Part shown: positions 8,671 to 18,711 of the stretch, one piece after another
Layout: every line of letters starts with the position of its first letter
How positions within the stretch are numbered: the first letter of the stretch is position 1
DNA from: an uncultured Latescibacterota bacterium
GTDB lineage: Bacteria > Latescibacterota > UBA2968 > UBA8231
Length of the DNA stretch: 64,000 bases
Direction of reading: 5' to 3'
Assembly (NCBI GenBank): GCA_958295495.1
Contig: OY282352.1
Location: forward strand, 2,542,001-2,606,000
Translations under genes and position numbers: made by a program
Notes under the pieces: generated by a model
What the model was told of the DNA's origin: nothing
Database searches by the model: none
Seen by the model: the letters and a program-made list of their open reading frames with translations, nothing else

Positions 8671-9507
8671 TTAAGTGCTCTCTGCGGGTGCGGCTAAGTC
8701 GCGCAGTTTGCGTTGCCAGCCGTATTTGGCCCCGCCGGTGAGCAAGGCGGCCCGCTCTGGGGGTAAGCTGGCGACGAATTCGGGATCGGGGTCGTAGCCG
8801 TTCCACGCTTGGAACATCGTCGGGGTGTAGCCGCCGAGAATCAAGACGCGGTCCCGTTGCGAGCGGATAATGCCCGAGGAGTGCATCAGGGATTCGTAAA
8901 AGAGCAGCGTCGATCCAGCCGGCGCTTCGACTTGGTGGACGAGAGCAGGGTCGGCCAAGGCCGCGTTGATAATCGCTTGGTTGTCAACTTCTTGGGGGAT
9001 TTTGTGGGTTCCGGGAATGACGGTGGTGCCGCCGCCGTCGGGGCCGAGCGCGGTGAGATTGGTGAGCGCTTTGACGAAGGAGAAGTGATAGAGGCCATTG
9101 CCGGTGTGGGCATAGGCGGGGTTGATGCCCCGATGGAAGCCATATTTTTGCTCTCCACCTGGCCGCCGGATATGGGCGTCTGATTGCTCTAAGCGGACGG
9201 TGCCGCCGACGATCTCCTCGGCCATCCCCAAAATTCTAGGATGAGTCAAATACTCGTAGAAGCACGGAGCTAGATGGGGGAGGTTGTCGATGCGGAAAAA
9301 TTCTCGGGTCGAACTGGACAAATGGCAGTTTGCTCTGGGCAGTCGGCCCGTGCGCTGAAAATTGGCTTCAATCTGGTAGATAACTGCTAGAAGCGCGGCG
9401 ATTTCGGCCTCGGTCAGGAGTTTTTCGAGGACGACATAGCCATGGATTTCGAGGTGCAGGCGTTGGGATGGGGTCAACGCGGGGAAGGGCTTATGGTCTG
9501 TGGGCAT
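8671..9507 (-). CDS. Phytanoyl-CoA dioxygenase-family protein with HxG in place of HxD
   Basis: 278 residues with the double-stranded beta-helix pattern of the PhyH family: 'EIHGYVVLEKLLTEAEIAAL' at the N-terminus, 'GGTTVIPGTHKIP' in the middle and the distal iron ligand in 'LLFYESLMHSSG' (H209). The position that normally reads HxD reads H125-R-G127 ('KYGFHRGINP'), so the carboxylate iron ligand is missing. Known Fe/2-oxoglutarate halogenases of this superfamily have Ala or Gly there and bind halide instead; the replacement can equally mark a non-catalytic or unusual oxygenase. A Shine-Dalgarno-like GAGGA precedes the ATG. It is divergent from a second PhyH gene with a canonical motif. Substrate unknown. 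Confidence 0.85.
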   Translation of the reverse strand: MPTDHKPFPALTPSQRLHLEIHGYVVLEKLLTEAEIAALLAVIYQIEANFQRTGRLPRANCHLSSSTREFFRIDNLPHLAPCFYEYLTHPRILGMAEEIVGGTVRLEQSDAHIRRPGGEQKYGFHRGINPAYAHTGNGLYHFSFVKALTNLTALGPDGGGTTVIPGTHKIPQEVDNQAIINAALADPALVHQVEAPAGSTLLFYESLMHSSGIIRSQRDRVLILGGYTPTMFQAWNGYDPDPEFVASLPPERAALLTGGAKYGWQRKLRDLAAPAEST

Positions 9508-9614
9508 GGTGGATTCCTCGTTTGAGACTGGCCGGACGAGCGGGTAAAAAGGTAGGAAAATTTGACACAGGGGAGAACATTGCCCATCTCTAGGGAAACG
9601 AAAGGGAGTAGCTA

Positions 9615-10385
9615 ATGGAATACAGCGACAAACACCACGCCCACTTCGAGGAGCACGGGTACGTGCGGCTCGGCAAGGTACTCGACGACGCGGGATTGGC
9701 CGAACTACAGCAGCGCATCGACGCGATCATGCTCGGCGAGATCCCCTACCCGGAGATGGACTTTCAGCTCGACGGGGAGGACGCCGACTACGCGAAGATG
9801 CCCACCGTCTCCCCTGGCCACAAGGGGCCCACGCTCCAGTACCGCAAGATCATGGGCTTGGAGCAGGATCCCGTCTATCTCGCCTACATGCAGCACCCGC
9901 TCTTCCGCCAGATTACCCGGCGTTATATCGGCGAGGACGTGTCGATCTTCCGGGCGATGTTTATGAACAAGCCGGCGGAAAAGGGCACGATACTGCCTTG
10001 GCACCAAGATGTGGGCGTGGGTTGGGGCGTGGATTACAATCCGACGACCACGGTGTGGACCGCGCTCGATCCGGCGACGGTCGCAACCGGCTGTATGCAG
10101 ATTGTGCCCGGCAGCCACAAGCGCGGGGTGATCACTGAAAGGCACTTTCCCTCGGCCGAGCAGCTAGCCGAATGCGCGCCGCCGGGAGCGGAAATCGACC
10201 TCGAAGCCGAAGCGGGCGAGGCGATTTTGCTCAACAACCTGCTGCTGCACCGCTCGGGAATCAACCCGACGGGTCAGTCGCGCCGCGCCTTTAGCATTGC
10301 CTATATGGACGGGGCCGCGCGTTCTGTGCGCACGGGTGCCGGCTATCCGCTGATCTTCGGCGTCCAGGCGCTGGTCCCGGCCTAG
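9615..10385 (+). CDS. Phytanoyl-CoA dioxygenase-family Fe(II)/2-oxoglutarate oxygenase
   Basis: 256 residues. The facial triad is intact: H130-Q-D132 in 'ILPWHQDVG' and the distal His in 'LLLHRSG' (H212), followed by 'QSRRAFSIAY' whose Arg would bind 2-oxoglutarate. 'GCMQIVPGSHKRG' is the usual family block between them. A good ribosome site (AGGGAG) sits just before the ATG. The gene is divergent from the HxG paralogue (107 bases between them) and convergent with the enolase-superfamily gene, with which it shares a CTAG: each strand uses a TAG from it as stop. It hydroxylates or otherwise oxidises a small molecule that the sequence does not identify. Confidence 0.9.
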   Translation: MEYSDKHHAHFEEHGYVRLGKVLDDAGLAELQQRIDAIMLGEIPYPEMDFQLDGEDADYAKMPTVSPGHKGPTLQYRKIMGLEQDPVYLAYMQHPLFRQITRRYIGEDVSIFRAMFMNKPAEKGTILPWHQDVGVGWGVDYNPTTTVWTALDPATVATGCMQIVPGSHKRGVITERHFPSAEQLAECAPPGAEIDLEAEAGEAILLNNLLLHRSGINPTGQSRRAFSIAYMDGAARSVRTGAGYPLIFGVQALVPA

Positions 10386-11437
10386 CCGGACCACTGCTGC
10401 GCGGAGATGGCGTAGCGGGCGACGGCCTCCTCGTCCAATTCCACGCCCAACCCCGGTCCGGTCGGCACGATTGCGTAGCCGTCTTGGATCAGCGGCTCTT
10501 TGAGCAGGCTGTGCTCGTGCGCGAAGTTGCCGCAGAGGTCGGAGCCAAAGGTGCAGTTGGGCGCGGCGGCCGAAGCGTGGAGACGGAAGACGTCGAAAAT
10601 CCCTAAATCGACATTGGAGGCTTGCCACACGGGGATGTCTCCGCTTGCGGCGATGCGGGCCATGTCGAGGAAGTCCCAATCCGAGGGGGCGATGTTGAAG
10701 GCGTCAATTGCTTTGAGATGCACTGCGTCGATGATCTGACCGGGGTTCTGGAAGTGCGGGGCGACGAGGACGCTGGTCTCTTCCTTGAGGCGGCGATATT
10801 CGTTGAGATCGGTTTTGGGGAAGGGATCTTCAAAGACCACGTCGAGTCCGTCGAGACAACGGGCTAGGTCGAGCGCGTTTTTGAGATTGTAGAAGCGCTC
10901 GTTGGGGTCTAGCACCACCCGCAGGTGCGGCGCGATTTCGAGGGTGGCGCGGACCCGATCCTCCATATTGGCATCCTCCCACTTGCACTTCATCTTGATG
11001 CCGTGGAAACCCAGTTCGGCGGCGCGTTGGGCCGCGCGGGCGGTATCCGTGGTGCTCATCCGCCCGATCCAGTAGTCAACCAGCACCTTATCCTGCAGCT
11101 TGCCGCCGAACATGCGGCACAGTGGCCAGCCGATCGTTTTGCCGAGCAAGTCGAGGAGGGCGATGTTCCAGCCACCGCCGCGCAAAGTGCGTGGCTCAAA
11201 GGTGTTGGGGTCTTTGCCGATCAAATCGGGCGGTTGCTCTGCGCGGTCGCCGTAGTACGGTCCGCTCATGCCGAGGCCGGTTAGTCCTTGGTCGGTGTGA
11301 ATCCTGAGGATGTCTTGACGCCGCGCCGAGAGGGGCTCGGGATAGCCGGGCGCAGGCTCGTCGTATTCGGGCGGGGGCAGGATCCCCGGGAGAAAGGGCA
11401 CGCAACAGACGGTGCGTTCAAGGCGGGTAATCTGCAT
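10382..11437 (-). CDS. Enolase-superfamily (mandelate racemase/muconate lactonizing) enzyme
   Basis: 351 residues from the ATG at 11437. The open frame extends further upstream, but that part is a shadow of the thioredoxin gene. The barrel shows the KxK catalytic motif (K148-M-K150 in 'GFHGIKMKCKW'), the first metal ligand in 'VVLDPNERF' (D177) and the second in 'VFEDPFP' (E203). The third ligand region is 'SVLVAPHF', less typical. Members abstract the proton alpha to a carboxylate, often in acid-sugar dehydration or racemisation; the substrate cannot be assigned. It lies 7 bases after the thioredoxin-TPR gene in a same-strand run. Confidence 0.88.
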   Translation of the reverse strand: MQITRLERTVCCVPFLPGILPPPEYDEPAPGYPEPLSARRQDILRIHTDQGLTGLGMSGPYYGDRAEQPPDLIGKDPNTFEPRTLRGGGWNIALLDLLGKTIGWPLCRMFGGKLQDKVLVDYWIGRMSTTDTARAAQRAAELGFHGIKMKCKWEDANMEDRVRATLEIAPHLRVVLDPNERFYNLKNALDLARCLDGLDVVFEDPFPKTDLNEYRRLKEETSVLVAPHFQNPGQIIDAVHLKAIDAFNIAPSDWDFLDMARIAASGDIPVWQASNVDLGIFDVFRLHASAAAPNCTFGSDLCGNFAHEHSLLKEPLIQDGYAIVPTGPGLGVELDEEAVARYAISAQQWSG

Positions 11438-11444
11438 GGCGTTC

Positions 11445-12317
11445 TCAGTACAGGGCTTGGTAGAGCTTGCGCTGGTAGGAGGCCACCAGCGGATTGTCGC
11501 GGCCGAGTAGATGGAAAACGGCGACCATAGCGTCCTTGGCTTGGTCGGCGTGCGGTTTTTTCCCCACGACCTGTAGCCACTCCTGCAACGCGGTTTCGTA
11601 GTCGCCTTCGGAAGCCGCGCAACAGGCCAAAAGGTAGCGGGCCTCTTGGTCGTCTGGCTGGCCGAGCACTCGCTGGGCGCAGGCGGCGCGGCCGCCGGCC
11701 TGCTGGCAATGGTGGGCAAACTCGATTTGGGTGAGCAGTGCTTGGGCCTGTGGGTGTTCGGGGGTGTCTTCTTCGACGAGATTGACCAGTTCCTGCACGG
11801 TCTCAAAGCGGCCCTGCTGCAGGTGGATCTTCGCTAGGCCGAGGAGGGCGGGGCCGTCGGTGGGATTTTCTTCAAGTACGTCCTCGTACTGGCGTACGGC
11901 CCCGTCGAGGTCACCGATGGCCGCTAAGTCGTCGGCTTCGTCAAGTGCTTGGGCTTCGGGAATGGAAGCGTCGGGGACCAAGGGCCGGAGAATGGCCTCG
12001 ATCTGCTCCCTCGGCAGAGCGCCGGTGAATTCTTGGGCTAGTTGGCCGCCCTTGACGATTTTGACCGCGGGGATGCCTTGGACCCGAAAGTCCATGGCGA
12101 GCTGCTGGTTTTCATCGACGTTGATCTTGGCCAGAGCCACGCCGGGGCCAAGTGCCGCGACGACGTCTTCGAGGATGGGGCCTAAGGTCTTGCAGGGGCC
12201 GCACCAAGGGGCCCAAAAATCGACGACGATGACGCGCTCCTGCGAGCCTTGGAGGACCAGCTCTTCAAAGTTTTGCTCATCGACATCGAATATCTGCGGT
12301 TGGGGTTGGATTTCCAT
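11445..12317 (-). CDS. Thioredoxin-domain protein with C-terminal TPR region (CnoX/YbbN-like)
   Basis: 290 residues from the ATG at 12317 ('MEIQPQPQIFDVDEQNF'); in-frame sequence upstream is poor and was not used. Residues 1-110 are a thioredoxin fold with the active site 'WAPWCGPCK' and the cis-Pro in 'QGIPAVKIV'. The remaining 170 residues are TPR-like helices ('GDLDGAVRQYEDVLEENP', 'CAASEGDYETALQEWL'). This is the plan of CnoX/YbbN, a chaperone-redox protein that protects clients from over-oxidation and hands them to chaperonins. Here the WCGPC motif is complete, so oxidoreductase activity is likely. It sits between the D-threonine-aldolase-like and enolase-superfamily genes; the pathway link is not obvious. 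Confidence 0.88.
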   Translation of the reverse strand: MEIQPQPQIFDVDEQNFEELVLQGSQERVIVVDFWAPWCGPCKTLGPILEDVVAALGPGVALAKINVDENQQLAMDFRVQGIPAVKIVKGGQLAQEFTGALPREQIEAILRPLVPDASIPEAQALDEADDLAAIGDLDGAVRQYEDVLEENPTDGPALLGLAKIHLQQGRFETVQELVNLVEEDTPEHPQAQALLTQIEFAHHCQQAGGRAACAQRVLGQPDDQEARYLLACCAASEGDYETALQEWLQVVGKKPHADQAKDAMVAVFHLLGRDNPLVASYQRKLYQALY

Positions 12318-12379
12318 GGCGTCCTTCCGGTGTGGAAAAGGGCTTCTAAGTTGGTGGAGGGCACCCACGAGGGCTGCCC

Positions 12380-13429
12380 CTACTGGGCGCGGCCTCGGCC
12401 GGCGACTTGCCATTCTTCGACGACCTCGCCGTTGCGGAGGGCGAAGAGGCGGTCGTGGAGGTTGGTGGTCATTCCGCCGTGCAGAGGGATGAAGGAGAAG
12501 ATATCGCCTACCCCGACTGGACGATCTGCGGCGGTGGTATCGACGTGGCCGTGCTCGACGGACATGCCTTTGATAAAAAGTTCGGGATGCTCGATGCAGT
12601 AGCCATAGGGGGTCGGCGGGTAGCTGGTGAAGGCCTTCTGACCGGCATCGACGATGGCTTGCCCCGGGCGGGAGGTGCTGACCACGGTGACGACCAAGCG
12701 CAACGGGCAGCGGGCAGGGTCGAGGTCTGCGCGCTCGCCCACCCGGGTCATGCCCTCATAGGCGTACGAGCCGATGCGGGTCTCGGTGCAGCCGAGGGAC
12801 TTGGAGATGGCTTCGCTGCCAGTGCCGCCGCCGCTGATGATGTGCAGCGGCAGGCCGCTTTTGTGCGCCCCTTCGCGCACCTCGTCGAGGAAGGGGCGGG
12901 CGCGTTCGCTGCTGGGATAGGTCATAACGCCGGTAAAGTCCAGCCCCGGAAGCTGGTCGATGTGCTGGGCCAGCGCGAGGGTGGCGGCGGGCGATTGGGT
13001 GCCGACGCGGCCACCGCCGGTGTCCATCTCGATGATTACGCGGATGCGGCAACCGGCGGCCGTGGCGGCCTCGGACAGCCCGTCAACGGTGGCCGCGGAG
13101 TCGGCAGCGAGCGTCAGGGTGCTCTGGCCGCTTTGGATCAGGCGCGTCAGGCGGGCTAGCTTGGGCTGGCCGACGATGTTGTAGGGAATCAGGATGTCTT
13201 GAATGCCTCCGTCGGCCATGGCCTCGGCCTCCCCGAGCTTCTGGCTGACGATGCCAATGGCCCCCGCGGCGACTTGCAGGCGCGCAATGGCCGGCGTCTT
13301 GTGGGTCTTGGTGTGGACGCGCAGGCCAATTTCGAGCCGGTTGCAGGTGCTTTGCAAGTCGCGGATGTTTTTCTCTAGCACGTCGAGATCGACGCAGAGG
13401 GCGGGGGTGTCGAGTTCGGTAAAGTGCAT
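12380..13429 (-). CDS. D-threonine aldolase-like PLP enzyme (alanine racemase N-terminal fold)
   Basis: 349 residues from the ATG at 13429. 'DTPALCVDLDVLEKNI' and 'GLRVHTKTHKTP' mark a fold-type III PLP barrel, the Lys in 'HTKTHK' being the Schiff-base residue. The C-terminal beta domain has 'VGDIFSFIPLHGGMTTNLHD', matching the metal-binding block 'GDxxxxxPxHxCxTxNL' of D-threonine/D-3-hydroxyaspartate aldolases, but with Met where Cys is common. It would cleave or dehydrate a D-beta-hydroxy amino acid; the exact substrate is open. It is five bases downstream of the glycosyltransferase gene. Confidence 0.87.
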   Translation of the reverse strand: MHFTELDTPALCVDLDVLEKNIRDLQSTCNRLEIGLRVHTKTHKTPAIARLQVAAGAIGIVSQKLGEAEAMADGGIQDILIPYNIVGQPKLARLTRLIQSGQSTLTLAADSAATVDGLSEAATAAGCRIRVIIEMDTGGGRVGTQSPAATLALAQHIDQLPGLDFTGVMTYPSSERARPFLDEVREGAHKSGLPLHIISGGGTGSEAISKSLGCTETRIGSYAYEGMTRVGERADLDPARCPLRLVVTVVSTSRPGQAIVDAGQKAFTSYPPTPYGYCIEHPELFIKGMSVEHGHVDTTAADRPVGVGDIFSFIPLHGGMTTNLHDRLFALRNGEVVEEWQVAGRGRAQ

Positions 13430-13434
13430 GTCGT

Positions 13435-14526
13435 TTAGATCCTTCCGATAAAAAGGCCCATGTATTGGGCGGCGATTCTTTCCCGAGAGTATTCGCGTCG
13501 CACGTAGGCGCGGCACTGGCGGGCTAGATCGGCGCGCTCCGCCGGGCCGAGAGCGAGAAAGCGATGAATCTGCGCGACGAAGGCCGGGTAGTCCTCTGGG
13601 TCAACGAGAAATCCACCTTCGCGTACGCTCTCGGTCAGGGCATCGACGGCAAAGGCCACGGCTGGGGTGCCGGCGTACATACATTCGAGTTGGGTCTGGC
13701 CGAAGCCTTCGACATCGCCGGGGATGTGGAGGTTGGGCATGAGGAAAAGATCGCAACTGGTGCGCAGCATGGCCAGCACATCGTCGGGGATTGGCCCGAG
13801 CAGGACGACGCGGGCCTCCAAGCCCAGTTCGCGGCGGAGCACCTCCAAGCGCGCGGTTTCGCTTGCAGGAGGACCGCAGATCAAGAGGCGAATACCCGCG
13901 TCGAGCAGGGGCATTCCCCTTGCCAAAAATTCGACCATGCCCTTGCGGGGGACTTGGCGACCGAAAAGCAGCAGGATGCGGTCTTGGCCAAAGCGCAGCC
14001 CGTGTTCCTGCTCAAAGCGCGCTCGGACTGCTGCTAACTCGTCTGGTGCCAACTCCAGCGGCTCAACCCCTAGATAGATGATTTCCAACTTGGCCTCGGG
14101 GACGCCGCTCGCCGCGGTAATGCGACGGCTGTGTTCGCTGATGACGACGACCTTGTCGCAGGCGCGGACTCCCCAGTGCATCAGCGCGCGTGCGAGGGGA
14201 TTTTTGTAGGTCATTTCGAGGCCATAGACAGTGGTGACGAATCGCGCCGGGCCCAAAGGGCGCAAGAGCGGAGCCAGCGTTGCGGCGACTCCGTCGGCGA
14301 AGTACACGGCATTGACGCGGCGGCAGAGCACGGCCCAAAAGGCGACCACAAAGCAATAGGGGAGGAACCAAGTCAGGTGCCAAAGCGATTGGCGGCCTAG
14401 GGCGACGAGGCGGACGTGGGCTTGATCGGCCAGCCGGGTATAGAGCGCGTGACAATGGGTCTGGATGCCGCCGATGGTGGGCGGGTAGCGGCGGGCGAGG
14501 AAGAGGATGCGGGGACGATGGGCCAT
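13435..14526 (-). CDS. Family 4-like glycosyltransferase (GT-B)
   Basis: 363 residues from the ATG at 14526 ('MAHRPRILFLARRYPPTIGG'), the start that fits the GT4 N-terminal pattern; the open frame continues upstream without homology. The N-terminal domain has 'RYPPTIGGIQTHCHALYTRL' and the C-terminal nucleotide-sugar domain has 'LLLFGRQVPRKGMVEFL', 'DLFLMPN' and 'VEGFGQTQLECMYAGTPAVA', the EX7E-type loop of this family. It transfers a sugar from an activated donor, probably to an envelope glycan or lipid. It is the first gene of a minus-strand run. Confidence 0.88.
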   Translation of the reverse strand: MAHRPRILFLARRYPPTIGGIQTHCHALYTRLADQAHVRLVALGRQSLWHLTWFLPYCFVVAFWAVLCRRVNAVYFADGVAATLAPLLRPLGPARFVTTVYGLEMTYKNPLARALMHWGVRACDKVVVISEHSRRITAASGVPEAKLEIIYLGVEPLELAPDELAAVRARFEQEHGLRFGQDRILLLFGRQVPRKGMVEFLARGMPLLDAGIRLLICGPPASETARLEVLRRELGLEARVVLLGPIPDDVLAMLRTSCDLFLMPNLHIPGDVEGFGQTQLECMYAGTPAVAFAVDALTESVREGGFLVDPEDYPAFVAQIHRFLALGPAERADLARQCRAYVRREYSRERIAAQYMGLFIGRI

Positions 14527-14716
14527 AGTGGGACTTGAAGAGCGCGACCTTGGGGCCGCCAAAGAATTCCGCGTTTTGGATGAGTTAGGCAATCGCCCGT
14601 GAATGAATATAATACCGCAACTCTTCGCGCTACCGAATAGCAGCGGAGCCGGCCGCACACCATAGTGAGTTCAGCTATCCCGAACCCGTTATGCGGCATG
14701 GGGGTTTTAGGGGCGA

Positions 14717-14914
14717 TTGGCGGGGCCAGAAGGCACTAAAACCGCGGTGCCTACACAGAGGACCAATCATCGAGGGAGACTGAACTTACTGCCTAAGCGC
14801 TTGGAAGAAGAATTGTGGCGAGAGGAAGCGCGTTTCGACTTATCGAGAATGGAGGAAGTCGTCGCCGAGGACTTCTTCTGGGCGTATCTACCAGTGCGCC
14901 GACGCGAAACACCC
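14717..14914 (+). pseudogene. Fragment of a DUF4440 / NTF2-fold-like gene, broken at a recombination junction
   Basis: Translation gives 'LEEELWREEARFDLSRMEE' and then 'VVAEDFF', close to the N-terminal helix of DUF4440 proteins. The continuation expected in that family (roughly EFGRSGRVY and a short RRET-like block) is garbled here, with only 'RRRETPLGE' recognisable, so small indels are likely. The similarity stops where the tRNA-Ala fragment begins. Recognised by family memory, not by search. The 14527-14716 stretch before it holds nothing else I can support. Confidence 0.45.
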
Positions 14915-14975
14915 TTGGGAGAATACCTGCTTTGCAAGCAGGGGGTCAGGGGTTCGAGTCCCCTCAGCTCCACCA
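14915..14975 (+). tRNA. 3' part of tRNA-Ala(UGC), 5' end missing
   Basis: The anticodon stem-loop (CCTGC TTTGCAA GCAGG, anticodon TGC at 14933-14935), the T arm (AGGGG TTCGAGT CCCCT) and the acceptor 3' strand CAGCTCC followed by encoded ACCA are all present. The matching 5' acceptor strand (GGGGCTG or GGAGCTG) and the 5' side of the D arm are absent; the preceding bases belong to the DUF4440-like fragment. It cannot fold into a whole tRNA. A displaced tRNA 3' end is the usual footprint of integrase-mediated insertion at a tRNA gene. Confidence 0.75.
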
Positions 14976-15056
14976 ACTCCCTCCAAACTTCGTGGGCCCG
15001 CGGGATGCTCGCTGGACTCGCTGGCACGCCCCCAACCGCGTTCTAGAGCGATGTTT

Positions 15057-15102
15057 GTCGCCTGATGCCCCTAAACCTCAACTCCTCAGACGCTCAGGCG
15101 AC
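15057..15102. repeat. Inverted repeat downstream of katG
   Basis: GTCGCCTGA at 15057-15065 is the exact reverse complement of 15094-15102, with a 28-base loop. It lies between the tRNA fragment and the katG stop codon. No T-run follows on either strand, so a terminator role for katG is only possible. Confidence 0.4.
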
Positions 15103-15126
15103 CACCGTTACGAGCACCCGCTGAGA

Positions 15127-17385
<2,259 letters not shown>

Positions 17386-17400
17386 TCAGGTTCGGGCGTC

Positions 17401-17430
17401 CACCCTCCGCAGTAGTGCTGGCGGAGGGTG
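17401..17430. terminator. Perfect 10-bp hairpin between selD and katG
   Basis: CACCCTCCGC (17401-17410) and GCGGAGGGTG (17421-17430) form a perfect stem with a 10-base loop. It is downstream of selD and upstream of katG, both on the minus strand. No T-run follows, so it is a weak or factor-dependent terminator candidate, or another structured element. The rest of 17260-17486 shows nothing I can name. Confidence 0.4.
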
Positions 17431-17486
17431 CCGGACCCTGCTCGGCGTTAGATTTGGGCCGCGACGAAGGGTTGGCGCGGGTGCGA

Positions 17487-18557
17487 TCACGGCTCGACGC
17501 GAATGCAGCTAGGGTTTTTTTCAGTCACCTCGCCGACGAGCGCGGCGGCCTCCACTCCGCTTTGGTGGAGGGCCTCGAGGAGGGCTGCGGCCTCGGCTTC
17601 GGCCACGGCGATGAGCAGGCCGCCGGAGGTCTGGGCGTCGAAGAGGAGATTGGCGCGGGCTGGATCGACGCCCTCTGCGATCGCTACTTTCGGTGCGAGA
17701 AAGAGTTGGTTGTCGCGGGCGCCGCCTTTGAGGCCGTTGGCGGCTAGCGTTAGACTGAGAGCCAAGGCCGGGACTTGGGCCGCGTGAAAAACCAAACCCG
17801 TCTGGCTGGCTTGGGCCATTTCGGCGGCGTGTCCCAAAAGGCCGAAGCCGGTGACGTCGGTGACGGCGTGGACGGCAAAGGCGGGCAGGATTTCGGCGGC
17901 AGCCTTGTTGAGCGCGGTCATGGAGGCAACCGCCTCGGCGAGGTCGGCTTCGGCGAGGTGACTGGCCTTGAAGGCGTTGGCGATCAGCCCGGTGCCCAGT
18001 TTCTTGGTGAGGATGAGGCGGTCGCCGGGCTGGGCGCCGGCATTGGTGTAGATGCGGTCGGGGTGGACGAGGCCGGTGACGGCGAGGCCGTACTTGAGCT
18101 CCGGGTCTTGCACGGTGTGCCCGCCGACGAGGGTGCAGCCGGCCTCGGCAGCCTTGGACTGGCCGCCGAGGAGGATCTGGTTGAGTATCGCTGAATCGAG
18201 TTCGTTGGCGGGGAAACCGACGATATTGAGCGCGGTGAGCGGTTGCCCGCCCATGGCGTACACGTCGCTGAGCGCGTTGGCCGCGGCGATGGCTCCGAAG
18301 GTGTAGGGGTCGTCGATGATGGGAGTGAAGAAATCGACGGTCTGCACGAGGGCCTCGCTGTCGCTGAGGCGATAGACGCCGGCGTCGTCGGCGAGATTGA
18401 AGCCGACCAGCAGATTGGGATCACTGTTTGCTGGCAGACCTGCCAGGGCGCGCCGCAACTGGTCCGGGCGCAGCTTGGAAGCTCAGCCGCCGCAGGCGAC
18501 CATTTGCGTCAGGCGCTTGGTCTTTTTATAGGTGAATATCTTTTGCCAACGGTTCAT
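17487..18557 (-). CDS. selD: Selenide, water dikinase SelD, selenocysteine-containing
   Basis: 356 residues when the in-frame TGA at 18483-18485 is read as selenocysteine. From the ATG at 18557 the frame gives 'MNRWQKIFTYKK', then 'VACGG-U-ASKLRPDQL', the active-site loop of SelD with Sec at residue 25 where other homologues have Cys. After it come 'LLVGFNLADDAGVYRL', 'GGHTVQDPELKYGLAVTG' and 'DVTGFGLLGHAAEMA', all classic SelD. Standard callers would start after the TGA and lose the catalytic loop. SelD makes selenophosphate from selenide and ATP for Sec-tRNA synthesis. A plausible bacterial SECIS hairpin follows the TGA. The SelW-like gene at 32.4 kb supports Sec decoding in this organism. 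Confidence 0.92.
18450..18485 (-). promoter_or_regulatory. Candidate SECIS hairpin of selD
   Basis: Eleven bases after the UGA the minus strand reads GCGCC, a 12-base loop containing GUU, then GGCGC: a 5-bp stem (6 with a U-G pair). The spacing and the GU in the apical loop fit bacterial SECIS elements bound by SelB. Structure drawn by eye. Confidence 0.55.
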
Positions 18558-18711
18558 AAAGCGTTTGGGAAAGAATTGGCCATTATTTTTTGATTTTTTC
18601 TCGATGGCACGCCGAAAGGCGCGGTGAAGCGCGAAAATGACGTTGAGCGACCACTAAATTCTACTGTAAGCAAAGCAACGGAGCAATCTGTTCGCTAGAA
18701 AGGGGTGACTA

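Noticed and set aside
9562..9590. TTGACA before the second dioxygenase gene as a promoter
   Set aside because: No convincing -10 box at 16-18 bases; left out of the feature list.
10381..10385. CTAG serving as stop for two convergent genes
   Set aside because: TAG stops meeting at a CTAG are a simple consequence of palindromic sequence and need no special explanation.
10382..11806. A 474-codon open frame over the enolase-superfamily gene
   Set aside because: Its first part is the thioredoxin-TPR gene read in a wrong frame; homology starts at the ATG at 11437.
14767..15027. A minus-strand ORF containing 'ELRGLEPLTPCLQS'
   Set aside because: This is the well-known false protein read antisense to a tRNA; the tRNA-Ala fragment explains it.
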